DNA of 5,528 nt from Pseudomonadota bacterium. GTDB lineage: Bacteria; Pseudomonadota; Gammaproteobacteria; UBA5335. A program made the position numbers and the translations under genes. The notes below the pieces were generated by a model. The model was not told where the DNA came from and searched no databases. It saw only the letters and a program-made list of their open reading frames with translations. Of this stretch, positions 1 to 5,528 are shown piece after piece; the stretch's first letter is position 1; each line of letters opens with the position of its first letter. Where the stretch lies: assembly GCA_002862965.1 (NCBI GenBank), contig PKCW01000208.1, positions 1-5,528 on the forward strand, read 5' to 3'.

Positions 1-53
1 ATGTCGTCGTGATCGGCGCCGACGTGAATCTCCCCAGCGGCTCGGGAGATTAA
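1..53 (+). CDS. 3' end of an unidentified plus-strand gene (partial)
   Basis: Reading from base 3, sixteen codons run to a TAA at 51-53 and encode VVVIGADVNLPSGSGD. Thirteen of the sixteen codons end in G or C, which matches the coding style of the window, and the other two plus-strand frames give a stop after three codons or an arginine-rich string. The likeliest reading is the C-terminus of a gene entering from the left and converging on the minus-strand genes. Its stop codon overlaps the stop of the minus-strand gene at 50-52 within the tetramer TTAA. The peptide is too short to assign a family, and I do not recognise it. A chance open stretch of this length cannot be excluded. Confidence 0.42.
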   Translation, partial: VVVIGADVNLPSGSGD

Positions 54-73
54 ATCACCCGGAGTGAATCTCC
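27..73. terminator. Hairpin cluster at convergent gene ends, possible bidirectional terminator
   Basis: AATCTCCC at 27-34 is a perfect inverted repeat of GGGAGATT at 44-51, with a 9-nt loop that can add two inner pairs. The right arm contains the overlapping stop codons of the two converging genes. A third copy of the arm, AATCTCC at 67-73, can pair with the same GGAGATT (45-51), so two mutually exclusive hairpins are possible. Neither strand shows a proper T-run after the stem, so a classical intrinsic terminator is not established. The location between convergent genes is the main argument for a termination role. Confidence 0.3.
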
Positions 74-343
74 GTCGTAGCCGAACCGGCACCGCAGCTG
101 CACCAGCAGACGCTCGGCTTCGGCGATGCGCGCATGCAGCCGAAGCAGGGCGTCCGGGACCGGCGCATCCGCCACTCGGCTGCGTTCCCGAAGGCGCCGC
201 CACCTCTGTTCGGCGGCTGCGAGATGGTCGCGCAGCTCGGCGATTTCGCCGATCAGGATGTCCTCGAACAGCCGCGATTGGGCGATGTCAGCGCTGTGCA
301 CGGGCCTGGAACAGTCGGCGGCAGCCGCCGCGCGAGAAACCAT
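50..343 (-). CDS. Small helical (coiled-coil-like) protein of unknown function, ~97 aa
   Basis: I do not recognise a family. The 97-residue protein begins MVSRAAAAADCSRPVHS and is mostly charged, amphipathic helix: roughly residues 25-55 (LFEDILIGEIAELRDHLAAA and on) and 64-86 (ALLRLHARIAEAERLLVQLR), separated by a Pro-containing turn (DAPVPDA). This suggests a helical hairpin or coiled coil, cytoplasmic, with no TM segment. Codons are strongly G/C-ending, which supports real coding. That bias continues upstream of the ATG to about base 385, so the true start may be GTG at 373 (107 aa), or the frame may originally have been joined to the DUF2244 gene. No clear Shine-Dalgarno precedes the ATG. 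It overlaps the DUF2244 frame by 91 nt in the -1 frame and ends at a TAA that overlaps the stop of the convergent plus-strand fragment. Confidence 0.6.
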   Translation of the reverse strand: MVSRAAAAADCSRPVHSADIAQSRLFEDILIGEIAELRDHLAAAEQRWRRLRERSRVADAPVPDALLRLHARIAEAERLLVQLRCRFGYDGDSLRVI

Positions 344-843
344 GCGCGGCAGGGGGTTGAGCACCGCGGCCACGTCGGCCCCGACCCAACGACTTCTTTC
401 AACCGATTCGCCAATTGCCGGCGCTCGACATCTCTCAAATCGCGCCCCAGCTCGAGTCGCCGAGTGCGACACACCAGCCAGAGCCGGGACGGCTCGGCGT
501 CCGCATCCAGCCAGATGCGGGCAAAGGCCTGTTCGAAAACGGTGGTTCGCTCCGGGCGGCGGTGGCCGGACTCGATGCGGATGCGACCGGATTCGACGCG
601 GATGACTTCCCGGTAGGCATTGCGGCGCAGGCAATGCCTCAGGGTGAAGATGACCGCCAGACTTTCCAGCCCCGCGAACGGGAGCATCGGCCAGAGCCCG
701 GTCGAAACCGCCCAGAAGCCGCTGATGGCCAAGGGCAGACAGGCCAGCGCGCCGAAGCCCCACGCCGCCCGTGGCGTCAGGGAGCCGTCGGGAGCGATGA
801 CACAGCAAAAAGGCTGTTCCGCCATCGGGTCTCGGGAGTCCAT
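253..843 (-). CDS. DUF2244-family small integral membrane protein
   Basis: The 196-aa product resembles the DUF2244 family (PF10003), whose biochemical role is not known to me. Residues ~15-27 hold the typical entry IAPDGSLTPRAAW. Two hydrophobic segments follow at about 28-47 and 50-68 (FGALACLPLAISGFWAV; WPMLPFAGLESLAVIFTL), then CLRRNAYREVIRVESGRIRI, and a soluble beta-rich part ending RLELGRDLRDVERRQLANRL at ~149. This is the expected ~150-residue domain, presumably in the inner membrane. I chose ATG 843 because a GGGG tract lies 5 nt upstream; ATG 825 is an alternative. The last ~40 residues (about 156-196) are Cys/Pro/Arg-rich, look like out-of-frame translation and overlap the next gene, so the natural end may lie near base 380 and the frame may be disrupted. 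It lies 141 nt downstream of bioD on the same strand. No biotin role is implied by its sequence. Confidence 0.78.
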   Translation of the reverse strand: MDSRDPMAEQPFCCVIAPDGSLTPRAAWGFGALACLPLAISGFWAVSTGLWPMLPFAGLESLAVIFTLRHCLRRNAYREVIRVESGRIRIESGHRRPERTTVFEQAFARIWLDADAEPSRLWLVCRTRRLELGRDLRDVERRQLANRLKEVVGSGPTWPRCSTPCRAWFLARRLPPTVPGPCTALTSPNRGCSRTS

Positions 844-926
844 GGACACCCCATCACAACCGCCAGTTTTCGGTTTCCTGCCGCGCTCGCCGTGACCATG
901 CGCAAGGCGGCCGGAAAAGCCCGGGA

Positions 927-955
927 AGCTTAATTGATGGAGGTCATTGCCGCAA
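927..955 (-). promoter_or_regulatory. Weak sigma70-like promoter candidate for the DUF2244 gene
   Basis: In the 141-nt gap between bioD and the DUF2244 gene, the minus strand reads TTGCGG (950-955), 17 nt, then TAAGCT (927-932). Spacing is ideal, but each hexamer matches the consensus at only about half its positions. It is the most AT-rich spot in the gap. A transcript from here would have a leader of roughly 75 nt. I see no convincing intrinsic terminator after bioD, so readthrough from the bio operon is an equally good source of transcription. Confidence 0.2.
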
Positions 956-984
956 GGGATCACGGGCTTCCGGGCGGCCTGGCC

Positions 985-1641
985 TCACGGGAAGAAAGCC
1001 GGGTCGAGCGCCGCTTCGGCGGCCTCACCGTGGTGCACCACCCCCAGGCAGGGCGTCGGCATCCGGGACCGGAGACTCTGCAGATTGCCGGCCAGCGCGG
1101 CCATCGCCGGCTGCGGCAGGTTGGCCACCCAGCCGCACAGCCGCGGTCCGATGGCTTCTGCCGACAGCAAGGCGTGGTTGATGCACCCGAGGCGCATGCC
1201 CACCACCAGGATCACGGGCAGGTCGAGCGTTGCTGCCAGATCGGCCATGTCCCAGTCGTCCCCCAGAGGCACGCGCCAGCCGCCGGCGCCCTCGACCACG
1301 ACGGCATCGACCCGCGCGCTCAGGGTGTTGAAGGCGCGCACGATGGGCTCGGGACCGATGGCGACGCCAACCTCGCGCGCCGCCAGATGCGGCGCAATGG
1401 GCGGCGCGAAGGCATACGGGTTGACGATTTCATAGGGGACATCGACGGTCCCCGCTTCCCGGAGCGCCAGGGCGTCGGCGTTGCGGAGTCCGTCTGGGGA
1501 CACCTCGCAGCCGGTCGCCACGGGCTTGAAGCCGGCGACCTGCAGGCCGTGGCCGGCCAGCAGGCGCAATAGGCCGCATGCAACATGGGTCTTGCCGATC
1601 TCGGTGTCGGTTCCGGTGACGAACCAGCCCCGCGTCGCCAT
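985..1641 (-). CDS. bioD: Dethiobiotin synthetase BioD
   Basis: BioD uses ATP and CO2 to close the ureido ring of 7,8-diaminopelargonic acid, giving dethiobiotin, the penultimate step of biotin synthesis, in the cytoplasm. The 218-aa protein opens with WFVTGTDTEIGKTHVACGLL: the P-loop variant GTDTEIGKT is at residues 10-18 with Lys17. The substrate-site KPVATGC is at 39-45, the second conserved block VEGAGGWRVPL at 117-127, and LVVGMRLGCINHALLSAEAI at 145-164. Length matches the usual ~220-240 residues. The start is the ATG 4 nt after the bioC stop, with GGTGG of the bioC end serving as a weak Shine-Dalgarno. It is the last biotin gene of the operon. I see no frameshift or missing motif. Confidence 0.97.
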   Translation of the reverse strand: MATRGWFVTGTDTEIGKTHVACGLLRLLAGHGLQVAGFKPVATGCEVSPDGLRNADALALREAGTVDVPYEIVNPYAFAPPIAPHLAAREVGVAIGPEPIVRAFNTLSARVDAVVVEGAGGWRVPLGDDWDMADLAATLDLPVILVVGMRLGCINHALLSAEAIGPRLCGWVANLPQPAMAALAGNLQSLRSRMPTPCLGVVHHGEAAEAALDPAFFP

Positions 1642-1645
1642 GACG

Positions 1646-2551
1646 TCAACCACCCGCGGACTTGCGGCGCAGGCTCGACAGCGGCACGTGCACCTCGCCG
1701 TCATGCCGAACCGGTGGGGACTGCTCGGGCGCCCAGGCGTGCCCATAGACCAGTTCCATGCTGAGCGGCAACGAGGGGCCCGGATGCTGCGCCCGGTACT
1801 GCCGCTGCATGGCCGCGAAGCGCGCCGTGCCGGTCAGGCCGCGGCGCCGGGCGATGAGCCCGTTGCCCCAGCCGGCCTGACGCAGGTCGCCGAACAGGAC
1901 CGAAAAATCCGCATAGGTGAAGCACAACCGCTCCACGTCCATCACCGGGTCGGCAAGCCGCGCCCGCACCAGCGCGTCGCCGACGTCGTGCAGGTCGAGG
2001 AAGGGATGGACATGCGGCTCATCGTCCACCGCGGCCCAGGCGCTGCGGAACTCCTGCAGGGTGTCCGGCCCCAGGGTGGTGAACAGGAACAGCCCGCCCG
2101 GCCGCAGAATGCGCGCCACCTCGGCGAACATCGGCGCCGGATCGCTGAGCGCCGCCAGCACCAGATTGGAAAACACCAGATCCACACTGGCCCCGGCCAG
2201 CGGCAGCCGCGGCCCGTCGGCCTGTACGGGGAGGGGGCGCTTCTTCCAGAACGTCAACCGCCGCCGCCGCAGCGGCCCCAGGAGCGCCCGATCGACATCC
2301 AGCGCCACCACGCGCGCCTGCGGGTAGCGGCGTGCGAGTGCGTGCGTGCCCGCCCCCGCCGCGCTGCCCAGATCGACCACCCAGCGCGGATCCAGACGCA
2401 TGTAGTCGAGCCGCTCCAGCAAGCGGCTGCGCGCCTCGGCGAGCAGCACACTGTGCGCCAGGCCGGCCCCCGCGCGCGCGTAGCGCCGGCGCACCGCGCG
2501 GTCGTCGAGCCGGTGCGGCGCCAGCCGCCAGTCCTCGGGACGATCAGCCAT
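1646..2551 (-). CDS. bioC: Malonyl-ACP O-methyltransferase BioC
   Basis: BioC is a SAM-dependent enzyme that methyl-esterifies the free carboxyl of malonyl-ACP (or -CoA), disguising it so that fatty-acid synthesis can extend it to pimeloyl-ACP methyl ester. The 301-aa protein has the class I methyltransferase core: motif I VVDLGSAAGAGTHAL (58-72), acidic end of strand two at LDVD (84-87), FSNLVLAAL (127-135) and ILRPGGLFLFTTLGPDTLQE (148-167). BioC-specific marks are GPDTLQEFRSAW, HVHPFLDLHDVGDALV (180-195) with ADPVMD (200-205), GLTG (238-241) and the C-terminal MELVYGHAWAP (265-275). The usual glycine-rich GxGxG in motif I is GSAAG here, with the middle Gly replaced by Ala. It starts 15 nt after bioF, and GAGGGG spanning the bioF stop is a plausible ribosome site. 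bioH, often next to bioC in related operons, is absent. Confidence 0.95.
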   Translation of the reverse strand: MADRPEDWRLAPHRLDDRAVRRRYARAGAGLAHSVLLAEARSRLLERLDYMRLDPRWVVDLGSAAGAGTHALARRYPQARVVALDVDRALLGPLRRRRLTFWKKRPLPVQADGPRLPLAGASVDLVFSNLVLAALSDPAPMFAEVARILRPGGLFLFTTLGPDTLQEFRSAWAAVDDEPHVHPFLDLHDVGDALVRARLADPVMDVERLCFTYADFSVLFGDLRQAGWGNGLIARRRGLTGTARFAAMQRQYRAQHPGPSLPLSMELVYGHAWAPEQSPPVRHDGEVHVPLSSLRRKSAGG

Positions 2552-2566
2552 GCCGCGGCGGACCCC

Positions 2567-3742
2567 TCATGCGCGCCGGTCCCAACAATGGCCCAAGGCC
2601 TCGACCAGACCGTCCACCTGCTCCGGCGTATGTGCCGCCGAGAGCGTGATGCGCAGTCGCGCCGTCCCGGCCGGCACCGTCGGCGGCCGGATCGGCGTCA
2701 CCCAGTAGCCCGCCTCCAGCAAGCGCGCGCCCAGGGCCATGGCGCGCGTGGCGTCGCCGACCAGCAGCGGCTGGATGGGGGTCGCGGAGGCCATGAGCGG
2801 CAGCCCCAGACGCTCGGCGCCGGCACGAAAGCGCAGGATCAGTTCGGTGAGGCGCGCGCGCCGCCAGCCGTCGCGCCGCGCCAGCGCCAAGGCCGTCCGC
2901 GTGGCGGCGGCCAGGGCGGGCGGCGGCGCAGTGGTGTAGATATAGGTGCGCGCGCGCTGTACCAGATACTCGATCAGCGTCTCGCTGCCGGCCACGAAGG
3001 CGCCGAAGGTCCCGAGCGCCTTGCCCAGCGTGCCCACATAGACCGGGACATCGGCCTCGGCAAGGCCGCAATGCGCGACCGCGCCCGCCCCGTCCCCCAG
3101 CACGCCGAAGCCGTGCGCGTCGTCGACCACGAGCAGCGCCTGGCGCCGCGCCGCCAGCGCCGCCAGCGCCGGCAGGGGCGCCAGATCGCCGTCCATGCTG
3201 AACACCGCATCGGTCACGATGAGCGCAGGACCGGGCGCCGCCGTCATCGCCGTCTCGAGCGCGGCCACGTCGGCGTGGGCGTAGCGCTGCATCCGCCCCC
3301 GCGACAGCCAGCCGCCGTCGAGCAGGGAGGCGTGGTTCAGGGCGTCCTCGAAGACGACGTCGCCCGGCTCGGTGAGGGCGTTGATGACGCCCATGTTGGC
3401 CATGTAGCCCGTCGAAAACAGCAGCGCCCGCGGCCGTCCCACGGCCTCGGCCAGCTCGGCTTCCAGCGCCTCGTGCTCGGGGTGATGTCCGCTGATCAGA
3501 TGGGCCGCGCCGCTGCCGGTGCCGCAGGCCGTCGCGCTCTGCGCCAGAGCGGCCGCCACCTCGGGATGATCGGCCAGCCCCAGATAGTCGTTGCTGCAGA
3601 ACACCAGACAGTCCCGCCCGGAGAGGCGCGCCCGCACCCCAGCGCGCTGTTCGAGCACGCGCGGTCGGCGATAGAGGCCTTGGGCCTGGCGCTCGGAGAG
3701 CTCCTGCGCCCAGCGCTGCCCGAAAGGCGATGCGCTGCTCAC
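2567..3742 (-). CDS. bioF: 8-amino-7-oxononanoate synthase BioF (KAPA synthase)
   Basis: BioF is a PLP enzyme of the alpha-oxoamine synthase family that condenses pimeloyl-ACP/CoA with L-alanine, releasing CO2, to form KAPA. The 391-aa length is typical. Visible motifs in order: [15 protein letters not shown] (48-62), [20 protein letters not shown] (74-93), [17 protein letters not shown] (107-123), [12 protein letters not shown] (133-144), [15 protein letters not shown] (176-190), [12 protein letters not shown] (205-216) and the PLP-lysine segment [18 protein letters not shown] (236-253) with Lys241; the small-domain end [19 protein letters not shown] is at 354-372. I chose the GTG at 3742-3740: it overlaps the bioB stop as GTGA, has a GGGGTGG ribosome site just upstream, and gives the normal N-terminus. 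The open frame runs much further upstream, but that part is antiframe of bioB. The GTGA overlap implies translational coupling to bioB. Confidence 0.97.
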   Translation of the reverse strand: MSSASPFGQRWAQELSERQAQGLYRRPRVLEQRAGVRARLSGRDCLVFCSNDYLGLADHPEVAAALAQSATACGTGSGAAHLISGHHPEHEALEAELAEAVGRPRALLFSTGYMANMGVINALTEPGDVVFEDALNHASLLDGGWLSRGRMQRYAHADVAALETAMTAAPGPALIVTDAVFSMDGDLAPLPALAALAARRQALLVVDDAHGFGVLGDGAGAVAHCGLAEADVPVYVGTLGKALGTFGAFVAGSETLIEYLVQRARTYIYTTAPPPALAAATRTALALARRDGWRRARLTELILRFRAGAERLGLPLMASATPIQPLLVGDATRAMALGARLLEAGYWVTPIRPPTVPAGTARLRITLSAAHTPEQVDGLVEALGHCWDRRA

Positions 3743-4734
3743 GCCGATGCCACCCCGGCCGCCTCGTGCTCGGGATGCATCCCCAGGCGATGCAGCAGGG
3801 CGAGGTCCGTGTCGCCCTCGGGATTGGGCGTGGTCAGCAAACGCTCGCCGTAGAAGATGGAGTTGGCGCCGGCCAGGAAACACAGGGCCTGCATCTCGGG
3901 ACTCATGGCGGTGCGGCCCGCCGACAGGCGCACGTGCGAGCGCGGCATGAGGATGCGCGCCACCGCCACCACGCGGACGAAATCGAAGGGATCCACCGCC
4001 TCGGCCGCCGCCAGCGGCGTGCCCTCGACCCGCACCAGCTGATTGACGGGCACGCTCTCCGGATGCGGCGACAGATTGGCCAGCGCGCGCAAGAGCTCGG
4101 CGCGGTCGTCCTCGCCCTCCCCCATGCCGACGATGCCGCCGCAGCAGACCTTGATACCGGCCTCGCGCACATGCGCCAGGGTGTCGAGCCGGTCCTGGTA
4201 GGTGCGGGTGGAGATGATCGCGCCGTAGTGCTCGGGCGAGGTGTCGAGGTTGTGGTTGTAGTAGTCGAGCCCGCACTCGGCCAGATACGCGGCCTGCTGC
4301 GCTTCCAGCATGCCCAGCGTGACACAGGTTTCCAGCCCCAGTTCGCGCACGCCGCGCACCATCGCCCCCACCCGCTCCAGATCGCGCGGCCGCGGACTGC
4401 GCCAGGCCGCGCCCATGCAGAAGCGCGTGGCGCCGGCCTCGCGCGCCCGGCGCGCCGCCGCCAGCACGGTCTCAAGGTCCATCAGCTTCTGCCGCTCCAC
4501 GCCGGTATCGAAATGCACGCTCTGCGGGCAATAGGCGCAATCCTCGGGACAGCCGCCGGTCTTGATGCTGAGCAGGGTGCTGATCTGCACCGCCCGGGGA
4601 TCGAAATGGCGCCGATGCAGGCTTTGCGCGGCAAACACGAGATCGGGAAACGGCCAGGCGAAGAGCGCGCGGACCTCCGTGGCGGACCAGTCATGACGGG
4701 GCGCTTGCGCGAGGACGGAGGACACGGTGGGCAT
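3739..4734 (-). CDS. bioB: Biotin synthase BioB (radical SAM)
   Basis: BioB inserts sulfur between C6 and C9 of dethiobiotin, using a SAM-binding 4Fe-4S cluster and sacrificing an auxiliary 2Fe-2S cluster. The 331-aa protein carries the radical-SAM motif CPEDCAYC with Cys62, Cys66 and Cys69. Residues aligning with the 2Fe-2S ligands of the E. coli enzyme are all present at a constant offset of nine: Cys106, Cys137, Cys197 and Arg269 (E. coli Cys97, Cys128, Cys188, Arg260). Other hallmarks are [13 protein letters not shown] (158-170), [10 protein letters not shown] (197-206), [11 protein letters not shown] (231-241) and [18 protein letters not shown] (288-305). Three in-frame ATGs lie near the start (4770, 4740, 4734). 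I chose 4734 because AAGGA lies exactly 6 nt upstream, whereas it abuts 4740 with no spacer. First gene of the operon, behind an inferred BirA-controlled promoter. Confidence 0.97.
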   Translation of the reverse strand: MPTVSSVLAQAPRHDWSATEVRALFAWPFPDLVFAAQSLHRRHFDPRAVQISTLLSIKTGGCPEDCAYCPQSVHFDTGVERQKLMDLETVLAAARRAREAGATRFCMGAAWRSPRPRDLERVGAMVRGVRELGLETCVTLGMLEAQQAAYLAECGLDYYNHNLDTSPEHYGAIISTRTYQDRLDTLAHVREAGIKVCCGGIVGMGEGEDDRAELLRALANLSPHPESVPVNQLVRVEGTPLAAAEAVDPFDFVRVVAVARILMPRSHVRLSAGRTAMSPEMQALCFLAGANSIFYGERLLTTPNPEGDTDLALLHRLGMHPEHEAAGVASA

Positions 4735-4740
4735 GAGCAT

Positions 4741-4745
4741 TCCTT
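4741..4745 (-). promoter_or_regulatory. bioB ribosome binding site
   Basis: The minus strand reads AAGGA here, the best Shine-Dalgarno in the window, 6 nt before the ATG at 4734. It decides the bioB start: the ATG at 4740 would have no spacer, and the ATG at 4770 lies upstream of the site and roughly at the predicted promoter. Confidence 0.75.
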
Positions 4746-4768
4746 GGCGGCCGGCGGTGATGCCCGGC

Positions 4769-4796
4769 ATCTTAAGCGCCCCCCGTCCGCTGTCAA
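4769..4796 (-). promoter_or_regulatory. sigma70-type promoter of the bioBFCD operon
   Basis: The minus strand has a perfect -35 hexamer TTGACA (4791-4796), a 16-nt spacer, and TAAGAT (4769-4774) as a -10 box that keeps the three most conserved positions (TA at the start, T at the end). Transcription would begin near 4761-4763, giving a leader of about 28 nt before the bioB ATG at 4734. The -35 box lies inside the inferred BirA half-site, so repressor binding should block RNA polymerase directly. Confidence 0.65.
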
Positions 4797-4822
4797 CCCG
4801 GACGGCGCCTCATGGTTGACCG
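4790..4822. promoter_or_regulatory. Putative BirA (biotin repressor) operator
   Basis: CTGTCAACC (4790-4798) and GGTTGACCG (4814-4822) form an inverted repeat with seven perfect consecutive pairs (GTCAACC/GGTTGAC) around a 15-nt spacer. The known BirA box, as I recall it, is TTGTAAACC, about 14-16 nt, GGTTTACAA. The half-sites match it at 7 of 9 and 6 of 9 positions, and one shared departure (A to C in one arm, T to G in the other) is symmetric, as expected for a dimer site. Position supports the call: directly upstream of bioB and covering the -35 box. The right half-site falls in the first codons of comF. Binding itself is inferred. Confidence 0.65.
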
Positions 4823-5528
4823 CGCCCGGCGCCTGGCCGCCCAGTGGCTGCTGCCGTGGCGCTGCACCCTCTGCGGCGCGGCGGGTCTGCCGGGTCTGGA
4901 CCTGTGCGCCGCCTGCCACGCCGACCTGCCCTGGAACGTCTCGGCCTGCCCCGGCTGCGCCCAACCGATGCCGCCGGGCGCCGCGGACTGGCGCTGCGGT
5001 CGCTGTCTGGCCCATCCGCCGGCCTGGGACGGGGCTTTCAGCGCCCTGCGCTACGCCCTGCCGGTGGACGCCCTGATCCAGCAGCTCAAGTTCCAGGGCC
5101 GTCTGGCGCGGGCGCGCCTGCTCGGCGATCTGATGGCCACCGCGCTCGCCGCGTCGCGGCGCACGCCCTGGCCCGAGGCGCTGATCCCCGTCCCGCTGCA
5201 CCCCGCCCGCCTGCGTGCACGCGGCTTCAACCAGGCGCGCGAACTCGCCCTGCACCTGACGCCGCTGCCGGGCCTGCGGCTGCGCGACGACCTCGCCCGG
5301 CGCACGCGCGCCACGCCGCCGCAGGTGGGCCTCACCGCCGCGGCGCGGGCGCGCAACCTGCGCGGCGCCTTTGCGGTGGACGGCGCGCCGCCCGATCACG
5401 TGGCCCTGATCGACGATGTGCTCACCACCGGCGGCACGCTCACCGCCCTGAGTCTCGCCCTGCGTGCGGCCGGAGCGAGCCGGATCGAGGTCTGGACCGT
5501 GGCGCGCAGCGCGCCCGATCCTCAGGAA
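4812..5528 (+). CDS. comF: ComF family protein (zinc-ribbon plus phosphoribosyltransferase fold), 3' end outside window
   Basis: ComF-family proteins act on incoming single-stranded DNA in natural transformation and are widespread even where competence is unproven (GntX is the E. coli name). All 239 codons to the window edge are open; family members are usually ~230-240 aa, so the stop is probably just beyond. Two four-cysteine zinc sites are visible: Cys18, Cys21, Cys32, Cys35 and Cys46, Cys49, Cys62, Cys65. These are followed by ALRYALPVDALIQQLKFQGR (78-97), PVPLHPARLRARGFNQA (126-142) and the PRPP-loop motif VALIDDVLTTGGTLTAL (197-213). The ATG at 4812 is the only sensible start, because the first zinc site begins 17 residues later; the ribosome site is weak (GGACGG, about 6 nt upstream). 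The gene is divergent from bioB with 77 nt between starts, a common gammaproteobacterial arrangement. No separate comF promoter is evident. Confidence 0.93.
   Translation, partial: MVDRARRLAAQWLLPWRCTLCGAAGLPGLDLCAACHADLPWNVSACPGCAQPMPPGAADWRCGRCLAHPPAWDGAFSALRYALPVDALIQQLKFQGRLARARLLGDLMATALAASRRTPWPEALIPVPLHPARLRARGFNQARELALHLTPLPGLRLRDDLARRTRATPPQVGLTAAARARNLRGAFAVDGAPPDHVALIDDVLTTGGTLTALSLALRAAGASRIEVWTVARSAPDPQE

Noticed and set aside
64..963. Several plus-strand open frames (about 90-210 codons) opposite the DUF2244 and small-protein genes
   Set aside because: They give Arg/Ala/Gln-rich products with no ribosome site or known motifs, and lie opposite a frame with a recognisable membrane-protein family.
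919..974. Imperfect inverted repeat GCCCGGGAAGC / GCTTCCGGGC in the bioD-DUF2244 gap
   Set aside because: The arms are separated by a 35-nt loop, need a bulge to pair, and no T-run follows on either strand, so it is weak as a terminator.
1642..1746. Upstream bioD starts that would add 35 residues
   Set aside because: The added segment lies inside bioC and encodes an Arg/Cys-rich string unlike a BioD N-terminus; the ATG at 1641 gives the normal start just ahead of the P-loop.
1481..3853. A 790-codon open frame on the plus strand across bioD, bioC and bioF
   Set aside because: It is antisense to three firmly identified biotin genes. Its product is a His/Gln/Arg-rich, low-complexity string without recognisable domains, as expected for the antisense of GC-rich coding DNA.
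3743..4276. N-terminal extension of the bioF frame to an ATG at 4276 (569 aa in all)
   Set aside because: The extra ~178 residues are a Gly/Arg/Ala-rich out-of-frame reading of bioB. BioF begins normally at the GTG overlapping the bioB stop.
4816..4821. TTGACC on the plus strand as a -35 box for comF
   Set aside because: It lies inside the comF coding sequence, downstream of the only plausible start codon, and has no suitable -10 box in the GC-rich DNA after it.
3730..5076. A 448-codon plus-strand frame over bioB and the start of comF
   Set aside because: It is antisense to BioB, whose catalytic residues are all intact, and overlaps comF in a different frame. Composition is that of a shadow frame.
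4482..5399. A 305-codon minus-strand frame opposite comF and reaching into bioB
   Set aside because: It is antisense to ComF, which has both zinc sites and the PRPP motif, and then runs out of frame through bioB. No domain is visible.

Overview
This window is a high-GC bacterial chromosome segment holding a compact biotin-synthesis operon (bioB-bioF-bioC-bioD, minus strand) with comF divergent from it at the right edge. At the left, downstream of bioD, lie a DUF2244-type membrane protein and a small helical protein of unknown function. The comF/bioB divergent pair, the bioB-F-C-D order and the BioC C-terminal signature all resemble Gammaproteobacteria. High GC, especially at third codon positions, fits a GC-rich lineage such as the Chromatiales or Ectothiorhodospiraceae, but that finer placement is a guess.

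Layout from left to right. Bases 1-53 hold what looks like the last 16 codons of a plus-strand gene; its TAA overlaps the TAA of the minus-strand gene next to it, and the shared 3' ends sit in competing short hairpins. Bases 50-343 (minus, perhaps starting at 373) encode a ~97-aa helical protein. Bases 253-843 (minus) encode a two-TM DUF2244-family protein whose last ~40 codons run out of its usual domain and overlap the small gene; this is either a real overlap or a frameshift. Bases 844-984 are non-coding, with only a weak promoter candidate. Then come bioD (985-1641), bioC (1646-2551), bioF (2567-3742) and bioB (3739-4734), packed so tightly (gaps of 4 and 15 nt and a 4-nt GTGA overlap) that one transcript is almost certain. 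The 77 bases between bioB and comF hold a good sigma70-type promoter for the operon, whose -35 box lies inside a BirA-type inverted repeat. comF starts inside the same repeat and runs off the right edge.

How the genes work together: BioC methylates the free carboxyl of a malonyl thioester so that fatty-acid synthesis can build a pimeloyl chain. BioF condenses pimeloyl thioester with alanine to KAPA, BioD closes the ureido ring on DAPA, and BioB inserts sulfur to make biotin. The demethylating esterase (BioH or an equivalent) and BioA are not in the window, so both must be encoded elsewhere. The inferred BirA operator would shut the operon down when biotin is plentiful. ComF is a separate function (DNA uptake and processing) that shares the control region.

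I see no mobile element, CRISPR array, RNA gene or clearly new system here. The points most worth checking are the operator that reaches into comF, the missing bioH, and the DUF2244/small-gene junction.
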